Notes under the pieces: generated by a model
Seen by the model: only the letters and a program-made list of their open reading frames with translations
Told to the model about the DNA's origin: nothing
Databases searched by the model: none
Origin: Polychytrium aggregatum
Lineage: Eukaryota > Chytridiomycota > Chytridiomycetes > Polychytriales
Direction of reading: 5' to 3'
DNA length: 64,000 nucleotides
Assembly (NCBI RefSeq): GCF_025602895.1
Contig: NW_026516217.1
Location: forward strand, 868,001 to 932,000
In this document: positions 53,574 through 64,000 of the stretch, in pieces
Numbering within the stretch: the first letter of the stretch is position 1
Layout of the letters: every line of letters starts with the position of its first letter
Position numbers and translations under genes: made by a program

Positions 53574-55847
53574 GCGAGGTGGTCTGTTCGGCGATACGAA
53601 CATCTTCCCCCTCTGACTCGTCACTATCGGACGATAAGCTTCTTCTTCCGGCCACTCTTATCGTCATGAGTCTTTCTGGCCCGGTCTCCATCTCCCTTTC
53701 TGTTTTCATTGATGATGGATGTACCGCTCTTGCCCTCATTGATCCTGCCTTTGCGGATCTTCATAAACTATCTCTTATCCCTCTTTCTACTCCTTACTCC
53801 GTTTCCCTTGCGGATGGTTCCTCGGCCGGTTTCATTCGTTTTCAAACCGTGCCTTTGACTTTGACCATTGGTTCCCACACCGAGTCGATTTCGTTTCTTG
53901 TGACTCGACTCTCCACCACTCCCATCACTCTTGGTCTTCCCTGGATGCGACTTCACAATCCAGTTGTTAATTGGAAGTCCCTCTCCCTTTCGTTCTCCGA
54001 TCCCTCTTGCCTTGCTGATGGACACATCCTCGCGGATGTCTCTGCTTCTTCCTTGGACACTCCGTCCGCTTCCGGCTCTTCGCCTCCCCCTTCGGGCACT
54101 TCGCCTTTGACTCTTCCTCCCTCCGGTCCTTCCCTTACACCGGTTTCCACCTTTGGCGCTTCGCCTTCCCTTTCTTCCCGCCTTGACTCTGCTTCGCTTT
54201 CTGAAGAGCCAACGGCTTTATCTTCACCCGACATTGAGCTTGTTAATGCGGCGAGTCTTCTCCGTCTTGCACGGGAAGACAAGCTCGACATTTTCGCTGC
54301 CCAAATGGATATCCGTCCTCCTTCGCCGGAGACGTATCCTACGGTGTCGATAAGGTCCGTGCTCACGACGAAGGTGTATGCCGAGTCTGGCACCCCTGTC
54401 GACTCTCGAGGTGTCCCACTCAAATACAATGAGTTTGGCGACGTTTTCAGCCTCAAGTCTGACCCTCCTTCTTCTTTGCCTCCTCACCGTCCGTATGACT
54501 TGTCTATTGAGTTTGTACGGACCGAGGATGGAAAGGAACCTCGTTTGCCAAAGCCGGGGAAAGTCTATCCTTTGTCCCCGGCCGAGGAATCTGCTCTTTC
54601 GGAGTATCTGACCAACGCCCTCGCACGTGGTTGGATCTCCAAATCCTCTTCTCCCGTTGGTGCTCCCTGCTTCTTCGTGAAGAAGCCCAATGGTGGTCTT
54701 CGCCTTTGCGTCGACTACCGGGGCCTCAATGCCATCACGAAGAAGAATCGTTACCCTCTTCCCCTCTTCCAGGATCTTCTGGATAAACTTTCTTCTGCCC
54801 GCGTCTTCTCACACCTTGACCTTCCTGATGCTTACCACTTGGTTCGTGTCAAGAAGGGCGATGAGTGGAAGACTGCTTTTGTTTGTAAATCTGGCTCTTT
54901 TGAGTACAATGTTATCCCCTTTGGTCTTTCGAATGCCCCCGCTGCTTTCCAGTTTTTTATGAACGACATCTTCTCGGACCTCCTTGGTGTCTGTGTTGTC
55001 ATTTATCTTGACGACATCCTGATCTTCTCAAAAGATCCCCAGGAGCATGAGGAGCATGTTAAGCTTGTTCTTTCTCGCCTTCGTGAACACTCCCTTAAGG
55101 TCAATCCGGCCAAGTGTTCTTTTGACCTTTCTGAAGTTGATTTTCTCGGCATGATCATTTCTGCCGATGGCATTAAAATGGACCCTGCCAAGGTCGAGGC
55201 CGTTTCTCTTTGGCCTGTTCCCTCTTCTGCTCGCGATATCCAAGTCTTTATTGGTTTCGCAAACTTTTACCGCCGCTTCGTCAAAGACTTTTCTGCACTT
55301 GCTCGTCCTTTGACTTCACTCACCACCAAATCCTCCACCTTCTCTTGGTCTCCCGAGGCCCAAGAGGCTTTTGATTCTCTTAAACTTTCCTTCACTTCCG
55401 CACCTATTCTTCGTTACTTTGATTTCTCCAAACCCGCTGTTATCGAGCCCGATGCTTCTGATTTTGCTTTGGGTGCCGTCCTTTCCCAGTTTGACCCTGA
55501 CGGCGCTCTTCACCCCGTTGCTTTTCACTCTCGGCAATTCCGTCCCGCCGAGGTGAATTATGACACTCACGACAAAGAGCTCCTTGCTATTGTCGATTCC
55601 TTCACTGCCTGGCGTCATTACTTGATGGCTGCCGACCCCGATCATCCCACTCTTGTCTTCTCCGATCACCAGAACCTTACCCGGTTCACTTCCGCTTCCC
55701 AACTTTCTCGCCGCCAGTTCCGGTGGGCCCAATTCCTTTCTGACTTTGCTTTTCGCATTTACCACCGCCCTGGTCGCCTCAACACCAAAGCCGATGCTCT
55801 CAGTCGCCGTTCTGACTTTGAGATAAAGCCTGGTGACTCCCTCCACT
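53483..55847 (+). mobile_element. B2 pol, portion 5' of C2
   Basis: Open frame with the protease-like domain, RT (YLDDILIFS) and RNase H, up to the C2 target site CCACT (55843-55847). It overlaps the end of gag in the -1 frame, as in B1. Confidence 0.93.
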
Positions 55848-56156
55848 TGTAACGTCCACTACTGGGACGTTGGGGCAAGACGGGGAGGGAGGGGGTACAA
55901 GACAAGACAGGACGGGGCAGAACAGGGCGGTGCTAGGCTACTCTAGCGGACGGGTGAGCTCGGGGAGCACTTACGTTTATTCACGATAAAACCGAACTCC
56001 AGACAAACGGGGGGAACGGGGGCAACCCGCAGGTATACCCTGCGGTGGCCTGCCTGCGGTGCGTGAAAACGCAAAGCGCAGCACAGGTCACGACCCACTG
56101 CGCCGCGCAGTACGCGCAGTACGCGCAGCACAGCGTCGGAGATACCATCTCCTACA
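55848..56156 (-). repeat. C2 3' LTR
   Basis: 309 bp, identical by eye to the C1 LTRs, with the same hairpins. Confidence 0.95.
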
Positions 56157-56165
56157 CTCCCACAC

Positions 56166-59100
56166 TTAAGAAGGCTTCCTGCGAGGAGCCCTGCGTGTGC
56201 TCTTTATTTGGGGCTCCTCGAGGTGTTTACCGTATTTACTCAGCTCCTCGGGTGCATGGGACAAGTCCTCCAGTGTTTGCCATGTGTTGCCCGAGTGTGG
56301 GTAACCAACCCACTTGACATAAAACCGAAGTGACCCATCAGCCACTTTCTTGTGCCTCACGATCCTTTCGACTTCATATTCTTGAGTATAGTATTGTCCG
56401 AGGTCGTCTTCCAGTGGTGCGTCGTCCGGGACACCTTCGTCGGCGTCGGGGAACTGTGCTGGACTGCGGGTCGTGTGGCGACGCAGCTTGGACACATGGA
56501 AGACAGGATGGAGCTTGCTTCCAGGTGGCAAGTCCAACAGGTAGTTGAGGGGACTGGGTCGGGCCGCTATCTTGAACGGTCCTCGGTACTTGGGCAACAA
56601 CTTCTTTGACTGGGCTTCGGGGACCTTGATGTTGTCGGCGTCCAGGTAGACAAGGTCTCCAACTTCAAAGGAGACATCCTGGTGTCGGCGGTCGTAGTAC
56701 TTCGCCATCACTTGTTGCGCATCCGTGAGCGCGTCGGCGATCATCTTGTGTCGGACTTGATGATCTTTGACAAAGGCACTTGGTTTGGGAGGCAATCCAG
56801 CCGTGGACTCGGTCAGTGTCAAGGAGGTGGGAACATCAGGCTGGAATCCGTAGAGCGCCTCAAAGGGGCTCAAGCCAGTTGTGCTCGACTTGGCGGTGTT
56901 GTATGCAAACTCTGCATGACTCAGCTGTATGTCCCAGTCGTCTTGGCTGGTCGAGGCGTATGTCCTCAGGTATTGCTCGAGGGTGCGGATCGTCCGCTCG
57001 GACTGTCCATCCGTTTGTTGGTGGTGCGAGGTTGACATGTTCAGCTTGGTGCCGAGATGGTCGAACAGACTTGTCCAAAACAAGGAGGTGAATCGGGGGT
57101 CTCGATCACTGACGATGGACTTTGGGAGGCCGTGGTGCTTGAACACATGCTTGAAGAACAGCAGTGCAAGGTCAGGCGCGGAGCATGTCGTCTGGCACGG
57201 CACAAAGTGTGCCATCTTGCTGAACCTGTCGACAAAGACAGCGATTGCATCGTGGTCCAACTTGGTCGTCGGTAGATGCGTGATGAGATCCATGGACATG
57301 CTGGTCCAGGGGCGGTCGGGAACAGGCAGGGGTTGCAGCAATCCTTGCTCTCGGGTCGTGCGTGACTTGACCATCTTGCAGGTATGGCAGGACTCGATGT
57401 ACTTCTCGACGGTGCGCTTCATTCCAGGCCAGTATGCGACTTTGGCCAGTCGGTCGTATGTCTTCTCGACTCCAAAGTGTCCAGCGAGGGGCGAGTCGTG
57501 GACCTCTTGGAGCAACTTGGTCTTCAACGACGGAATGTCCGGCACACAGACACGGCTGTCCTTCTTCAGGAGGAGCAGGCCATCACGCACTGTGTACTCG
57601 GATGATTCGTCGTCCTTGGGGAGCTTAGACACCTTTCGGAACAGTTCTCCGAACTGTTTGTCGTTGGCGATGTTGTCTCGGACAACATCCAGCATCGTGT
57701 TGTCGACACTGACAGTCGACTCGTACAGTGACGCCAATTGGTAGTCGGGGCGTCGGGACAGTGCGTCAGGCACCACATTGAGTTTGCCTTTCTGGTATAC
57801 AACCTCGTAGTTGTACTCGGCGAGGAACTCCATCCATCGCGCTTGGCGTCGGCTCAGGTTCTTCTTGGTGTCGAGGTAACGCAGTGACTGGTGGTCCGTC
57901 ACAATCTTGAAGGGCTTGGCGGTACCGTGGAGGTACACTCGGAACTTCTGCAGCGCGTAGATGATCGCAAGCTGCTCCTTCTCGTGCACGGGATAGTTGA
58001 TCTCGTGTTGGGACAGTTTGCGCGACTCGAAGGCAACGGGCCTTCCCTCCTGCATCAAAACAGCTCCCACCGCAAAGTCGGAGGCGTCGGTGTGCACGGA
58101 GACATCCGTGTTCGGGTCGAACACAGCGAGGACAGGAGCGTTCGTCAAGGCGTGCTTGAGGGTCTCGAACGCTTGGCGTTGTGGGTGGTCCCACACGAAG
58201 GGGCACTCTTTGCGGAGTAGGTCTGTGAGTGGACCGGCAGTGCGCGCCAGATCGGGGATGAATCGGCGGTAGTAGTTGACGAGACCGAGAAACGACTGCA
58301 CGTCAGAGACGCATGCGAGCGGCGGCCACTCGACCACAGACTTGACCTTGGCGGGGTCGACTTCGATTCCTCTTCCTGAGACAACGTGTCCCAGGAACGG
58401 GACTTGATTCTTGAAGAACTCACACTTGGACAGTTTGGCATACAACTTGTGCTCGCGTAGCTTGGCCAGCACGCGGGCGACATGACCTTCATGGGTCGCT
58501 TCATCCTTGCTGTACACAAGGATATCATCCAGGTACACGATGACAGAGTTGTCGAGCTCTTGGCGGAACACATCGTTCATCAGCTGCATGAACGTGGCAG
58601 GTGCGTTCGTCAATCCGAACGGCAGCACTAGGAACTCGTACAGTCCGTAGCGAGTCCTGAAGGCGGTCTTGTGGACATCATCCTCGTGGATGCGGATCTG
58701 ATGGTAGCCTGAGCGGAGGTCTATCTTGCTAAAGACCTTTGCTCCACTCAGACGATCCATCAACTCGTCGATCCTGGGCAACGGGTAGGTGTTCTTGATG
58801 GTCTGTTTGTTTAGTGCGCGATAGTCGACGCACATCCTGAGATCACCTTCTTTCTTCTTGACAAAGAGCACTGGTGCACCATACGGTGACTGGCTCGGGC
58901 GGATGAACCCATGGGCGAGGAGGTCATCCAACTGGCGCTTGAGTTCGTCCATCTCCGTCAGCGACAGTTGGTACGTCGGTCTTGACGGAGGCGACGAGCC
59001 TGGTTCGATGTCGATGCGATGATCGACGGTGCGTTGGGGTGGCAGGCATTGTGGCAACTGGTCGGGGAATACGTCCTTGTACTCGTCGAGCAGCTTGGTC

Positions 59101-60098
59101 ACCACAGGCGGGGGACCGGGACCGGCTTGGTCGGTGTCGTCGACCTCACGCACGACACAGAGGAACGACGTGTCCTTCTTGATCAGCCTCTTGAATTGCA
59201 TGGCTGAGAGGAGAGGTGGCATGTTGGGTGAGGCCATGCCCTGCAGGACAATGTCAGGGCCAACACGGACAGTGCGGCCTTTCCAGTCGACGACTGGAGT
59301 CGGCTCGGCACGAGCAAGCCAGCTCATGCCGAGGATGGCATCGAACTTGGTGTCGATCACTTGGAACAACAGGACAGGATGGTACTTGGGATGGAGGGCC
59401 ACTCGCAGGACCACTTGGTGTGTGCACTGCTGCACACGATCGTCTGCAAGCGCCACACTCATCGGCGACTTCTTCTTGGTTGCATGTATGTTGAGCTCCT
59501 GGAGCAAGCGTCTGCTGACAAAGTTGCAGCTTGCTCCAGAGTCCACCATCATTCGGACGGTGTGACCTTGGACGGTGGCAGGGAGGTACAGCAGGGACTC
59601 TTCATGGTCCTCCTGCACAGCCTCCTGCACCATGACTTGACTTGGGGGAACGGGCGACACTTGGTCTTGGTTGGCTTCATCACGGCCACTCGGACATTTT
59701 GGATAGGGTTCGGCCATTGCGGGGGCCTGCGGCGTCAGCACGCCATTGCACACGACGTCCACGGCTTGCGGACACATGTCGGAAGCATCCGACACACACG
59801 ACTTGACAGGGGTGAGGGCACAGGCGGTCCTGTCCCTCAAGGGTTCTTGATTTTCTTTTTTGTTTTGGTTTTCAATTTTGGTTTTCTCTTCACGTTCGTG
59901 GAGAGGCAGGCGGCTTGCGCCACCATGCACCTCTCGCACGACGCACAACACTTGGTTTGTTTCTCCTTCGGGGGAGGGGGCGAGGTGAACTTCCTCTGGA
60001 GACGCGTGGACTGCATTGAGCAATCCACGGCGTTGGTCTCCTACTAGGGCTCCAGAGCCACCTAGTAGGGTCGGCCGTTTCCCGACTTCATGGGGCAC
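56166..60098 (-). mobile_element. C2 pol
   Basis: 1310 codons, same domain order as C1 pol (protease, RT with [10 protein letters not shown], RNase H, integrase, chromodomain) and no difference seen at the protein level by eye. Confidence 0.95.
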
Positions 60099-60883
60099 TC
60101 CTTGGCCTGGTGTCCCGGTCGGTGACAGAAGAAGCAGGAACCATGGCGGAGGTCCTCCTGCTTCTGTCTGTCCTTGGGGGAGACAGTGGCAGCTTGCTGG
60201 AACCGGGAGCGGGGAGGGCCACGAGCCTCCATGGCGTTGACGTCAACGTCCATGGGCTCAGGCATGGGTCTTGCGGGCGGGGCCGGGCGAGGCGGACGGG
60301 CTGGGACGTGATGAGACCGATGGCCGCCTGCCAGCTGCGGGTAGAACTGGCGGCCATGGTACTGGACGTTGTCGAGGTTCTCGGCAACGTCCATCATCAC
60401 GTCCAGGGACTTGCGGGCATCAGGGTTGCTGGCGATGTACTCTCTGATCTTGGGCTTGAGGCCCTTCTGGAAGAGGTACATCGCATCAGCAGAGCCCAGC
60501 TCCTCAATCTGGGAGGAGAGGTCTTCAAACTCCTCGATGTAGCGGGTCACAGAACCACGCTGCACGAGAGAGTATAGCTTGTCACGGGCAATGAGTTCAG
60601 CATTGGGGCTGCCGAAGCGGCGACGGAGGCGGTCCTTGAAGTCGTCAAACACACCTTCGCTCTGCTCGTCGAACCCTTGGCGGCGGTACCAACGGTACGC
60701 CTGGTCCTTTAAGCAGAGCTTGGCGGCGACGATGTGGTGGGTGGGGGCGACTTGGGCAGCATCGAGGTAGTCCTCGAGTTGCTGCAGCCAGTCCTCCACC
60801 GAGGAGGAGCGGCTCTTCCCAGTAAACACTGGGGCACGGAAGGTCTTGAGGAAGGCTTCCGGAAGTGGGCGGGGGTTGCTCAT
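60062..60883 (-). mobile_element. C2 gag
   Basis: 273 residues matching C1 Gag, with CCHC knuckle [14 protein letters not shown]. It overlaps pol by 37 bases. Confidence 0.94.
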
Positions 60884-61005
60884 GGCAGGGGCAGGCTCCA
60901 GGGACAGAGAGGAGAGTCGGTCGGCAAGAGAGGCGGGATCCAGCTTGAGGATCTAGAAAGAGGACAAACAGGACGAAAACAAGACGAGGATTTCCGATGC
61001 TACCA

Positions 61006-61314
61006 TGTAACGTCCACTACTGGGACGTTGGGGCAAGACGGGGAGGGAGGGGGTACAAGACAAGACAGGACGGGGCAGAACAGGGCGGTGCTAGGCTACT
61101 CTAGCGGACGGGTGAGCTCGGGGAGCACTTACGTTTATTCACGATAAAACCGAACTCCAGACAAACGGGGGGAACGGGGGCAACCCGCAGGTATACCCTG
61201 CGGTGGCCTGCCTGCGGTGCGTGAAAACGCAAAGCGCAGCACAGGTCACGACCCACTGCGCCGCGCAGTACGCGCAGTACGCGCAGCACAGCGTCGGAGA
61301 TACCATCTCCTACA
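61006..61314 (-). repeat. C2 5' LTR
   Basis: 309 bp, identical by eye to the other three family-C LTRs, flanked on the right by CCACT. Confidence 0.95.
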
Positions 61315-61319
61315 CCACT

Positions 61320-62833
61320 CCACCAACTTCCTTCAGCTGTTCGAGTCTATTTCTCTCGACAGCATCACTGTTATCGGCTCGAACCCCGATTTTCTTTCCG
61401 AGATTCGAGCTGCCACCCTTTCTTGTTCCCCTCTTTCTGATTTTAACGCCAAACGTCTTGATGGCGATTACTCCTTCCGTGACGGTCTCCTTTACTTTAA
61501 AGACCTGATCGTTGTCCCTTCCCCCGAGCTCCAGCTCAAAGTGTTTGAGCAACGTCACTGCTCCGCTGCCGCTGGTCACTTTGGTCTTGCCAAGACCGTT
61601 GAGCTCATCTCCCGGGACTTTCACTGGCCCCGGCTTCGTAAGTCTGTGCGTCGCTTCATTGCTAATTGTGAAGCGTGCCAGCGAGCCAAGCCGTCCCGTC
61701 ACTCCCCTTATGGTTTACTTCACCCTCTCCCCGTTCCTTCCGAACGTTGGTGGGACCTGTCGATGGACTTCATCACGGATCTCCCACCTTCGAACGGCTT
61801 TGACTCCATCTTCGTGGTTAAGGACCGCCTGTCCAAACAAGCACACTTTGTGCCCACCACGAAGACGGTTACAGGCGAGCAAACCGCCGAACTCTTCCTC
61901 TCCCACATCTTCCGCTTGCATGGTTGTCCCCGGTCTATTGTTTCGGACCGAGGAACTCAGTTTACTTCGGCCTTCTGGAGGCGCTTCAATGAGCTTCTGA
62001 AGACGAAGATTTCCCTTTCTTCTGCCTTCCACCCCGAGACCGACGGTTCGACCGAGGTTCTCAACCAGGTCATCGAGCAGTATTTGCGTATCCATTGCAA
62101 TTACCTGCAAGACGACTGGACCCTTCACCTTCCCCTTGCCGAGTTCACTTACAACAACTCGGAAAACACTTCCACTGGCATGACTCCCTTCTTTGCAGTC
62201 CATGGCCATCACCCCATTTTTGATCCCTCCATCATTCGTGATCCCTCTGTTGTGCCCTCTGCCGAAGAACGTGTCGACCGACTTCAGACCGTTCTCGAGG
62301 ATCTCAAGGCCAACCTCCGGGTTGCCCAAGAGTCCTACACTGTGCAGGCCAACAAATCCCGTCTCCCCACTCCCGACATCTCCGTTGGCGACCTCGTTTT
62401 TCTTGATCGTCGCCACATCCGCACCCTTCGTCCCTCCAACAAGCTTGACCAGAAAAAGCTTGGCCCCTTTAAAGTTCTTCGCCGCATCAACCCCGTTGCC
62501 TTTGAACTTAAACTCCCTTCCACACTCAAAGTCCACCCCGTCTTTCATGTATCCCTCCTTGAACCCCGAACGAGGGACATTGTTCCCGAGTTCACCCAAC
62601 CCGAACCTCCACCCATTCTTGTTGACTCCCAGGAAGAGTTTGAGGTCGAGACTGTTCTCGATTCTCGGCTCTTCCGCGGTCGCTTACAGTACTTGGTTCA
62701 GTGGAAGGGCTATTCCGAGACTGACCGGTCTTGGGAGCCCGCTGCCAATGTTTCCCACGCCACTGATCTTGTTGCTGACTTCCACCTTCGCTATCCCTCA
62801 AAGCCGAAGGCGACGCCCGGAGTTCGTCGCTAA
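61320..62833 (+). mobile_element. B2 pol, portion 3' of C2
   Basis: Open frame with the HHCC zinc finger, integrase core (MDFITDLP, DRGTQFTSAFW, TDGSTEVLNQ) and chromodomain (YLVQWKGYSETDRSWEP), nearly identical to B1. Confidence 0.93.
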
Positions 62834-62845
62834 GGAAGGGGATGA

Positions 62846-63635
62846 TGTTAGGGATAGCTCCTGCTTGTTCTCCACTTTGACTGCCCACTTGGCTGTTCTT
62901 TTGCCTTTCTGTTTGTTTGTGTGTAGCCTTGCAGTTCCCCTCCAATTTTCCGCCTTTTGCCTGTCTTTTCCGCCCATTCCGCACTTCCGTTTCCCCGCGC
63001 TGCTCCGCTTCCTTTGTCTTCTTCGCACGCGCCGGTTTGTTTGTGCACGCGCCTTGCTGCGATTGGTTGCAATTCGGCTGCCGGTCATGTGTCCCCCACC
63101 GGTGACTCATGACCTGCCTGACCGCCCCGATCTCTTGTTCATCTCGCATGCATTTGCCCCAACCTTATACTTGACCAATCCGCTTCTTGGATGTTGAGTC
63201 ACATTGCTTCGCCTTTGCACGTTTCTCCTGCCAGGTGCTTCGCTTTTGCTTGCGCCTCTCTCGCTTTGGTTCTCTGCCCGTCTCGGTGGTCCTTCTCGGC
63301 CCTCGCTCGTGCATCGCCCCCTTCGCCCTGCTCGATCGCCCACTTTTCCCTCCCTTGGCCGCCCTTCGCTGCCAAGTCCGGACTTGTCTATAAATAGCCT
63401 GACCCCCGCGATGTGTAGTCGAACCTCAGCGTTCAAAATAGGACTAAATAAAGTGCCCTCTACTTTATTCTCTGAGTGTTCCTCACGTCTCATTTCGAGA
63501 CAAGTCTTATCTTGAACGGATCTTTGCTTCCCTCGCTCCCTCTCCGAGTCCACTTCGGACTTTACCCTTGCCTTCCCTGAGCTCACTTCGAGTTCACTTC
63601 TTCTTTTGCCGTTGAGTCCCCTTCGGACTCTAACA
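62846..63635 (+). repeat. B2 3' LTR
   Basis: 790 bp, TGTTAGGG to CTAACA, with two copies of the GAGCTCACTTC-type unit, one carrying a single-base variant. It is followed by CGGGG. Confidence 0.94.
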
Positions 63636-64000
63636 CGGGGTCTGGCCGACAAAAACCACCAGGCCCTGTCCATGTATCGGAGCTTGGGGCTGCCTGACTC
63701 GCTGCATAGGGACGTTCGCTTGATCTATCTCCTGCACTGTGCTCGTGATCTCAGGGTCCTGAACCCGCCAGCCTTTGACTCTGCCGTCTCCGCTCTCTCC
63801 GCTGCATGGCAGCTCGAAGCCGAGCTCATGGGAGACACTGCGGTGTCGTCAGCCCGCCGTGCCCAGCTGGACATATACACCGACCTCACACAGGAGGCCG
63901 TCCGGCAGATCGCATCCATCCGGTACTCGATGGATACCGTGCAGAAGCAGGATCGCCTGGATACGATCATCGATGCACTGAAGGGAATCCTGGACTCGCA
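63636..64000 (+). pseudogene. Downstream piece of the two-TM gene
   Basis: Immediately after the B2 target duplication an open frame without its own start runs to the window edge. It is helix-rich (DVRLIYLLHCARDLRVL, FDSAVSALSAAWQLEAELMG, EAVRQIASIRYSMDTVQ) with no named domain. Its position and open frame at the duplication suggest it is the rest of the gene beginning at 51536. Its end lies outside the window. Confidence 0.6.

Larger units (their letters stand above)
55848..61314 (-). mobile_element. Ty3/gypsy chromovirus C2, nested in B2
   Basis: 5467 bp with 309-bp LTRs (55848-56156 and 61006-61314) and target duplication CCACT (55843-55847, 61315-61319). The uninterrupted B1 copy shows the empty site at about 30985. 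It has the same length and orientation as C1, with translated products that match throughout, so it is a very recent sibling and appears whole. Confidence 0.96.
51748..63635 (+). mobile_element. Ty3/gypsy chromovirus B2, carrying C2 inside
   Basis: Bounded by LTRs at 51748-52548 and 62846-63635 with target duplication CGGGG (51743-51747 and 63636-63640). Its own length without C2 is about 6.4 kb, as in B1, to which gag and pol are very similar. It is interrupted by one element insertion between RNase H and integrase. Confidence 0.96.

Overview
The window looks like a GC-rich zoosporic (chytrid-type) fungal genome. The reasons are Ty3/gypsy chromoviruses ending in chromodomains, spliceosomal introns with GTAAGT donors, CTAAC-like branch sites and AG acceptors, TATA boxes and AATAAA signals, and Fanzor1 sequence mixed with an IS630/Tc1-mariner transposase. 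No species can be named from sequence alone. About 60% of the window is LTR-element DNA. The rest is a chopped-up set of compact genes that includes at least one nucleocytoplasmic large DNA virus (NCLDV) hallmark, a D5-type primase-helicase. I read the locus as a giant-virus-like island, or host DNA mixed with one, that later LTR insertions split up.

Layout. 1-12333: nested Ty3 elements. An old fragment X (minus) holds element A1 (minus), which holds element A2 (plus). 12334-13124: a lone family-B LTR. 13472-18461: minus-strand genes, comprising two spliced genes that share a C-terminal domain and a Sel1-repeat gene. 18565-22865: an F-box/Sel1 gene split by a short non-autonomous element D. 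22998-26534: an AT-hook protein, a coiled-coil protein, a membrane-anchored two-lectin protein and an acidic two-TM protein. 26903-33306: complete element B1. 33756-38326: a 15-exon gene whose first eleven exons are all short and phase 0. 38312-40899: three Fanzor/mariner remnants, one an inverted foldback, with tRNA-like relics nearby. 42072-51488: the D5 gene (minus) split by element C1. 51536-64000: a two-TM gene (plus) split by element B2, which itself carries C2.

Five-base target duplications were read directly for A1, A2, B1, B2, C1, C2 and D, so the order of insertion is clear. LTR pairs of A2, B1, C1, C2 and D look (nearly) identical and hence young. A1 is somewhat older and X is oldest.

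How it may fit together. D5 would prime and unwind viral DNA. The lectin and TM proteins have the look of virion surface or membrane proteins. F-box, Sel1 and NLS/AT-hook proteins could act on host ubiquitin or nuclear functions. Very short intergenic spacers (47 bp divergent, 64 bp convergent) and palindromes after stop codons also fit a viral past. The spliced genes, TATA boxes and AATAAA signals show either host genes or long residence in a nucleus.
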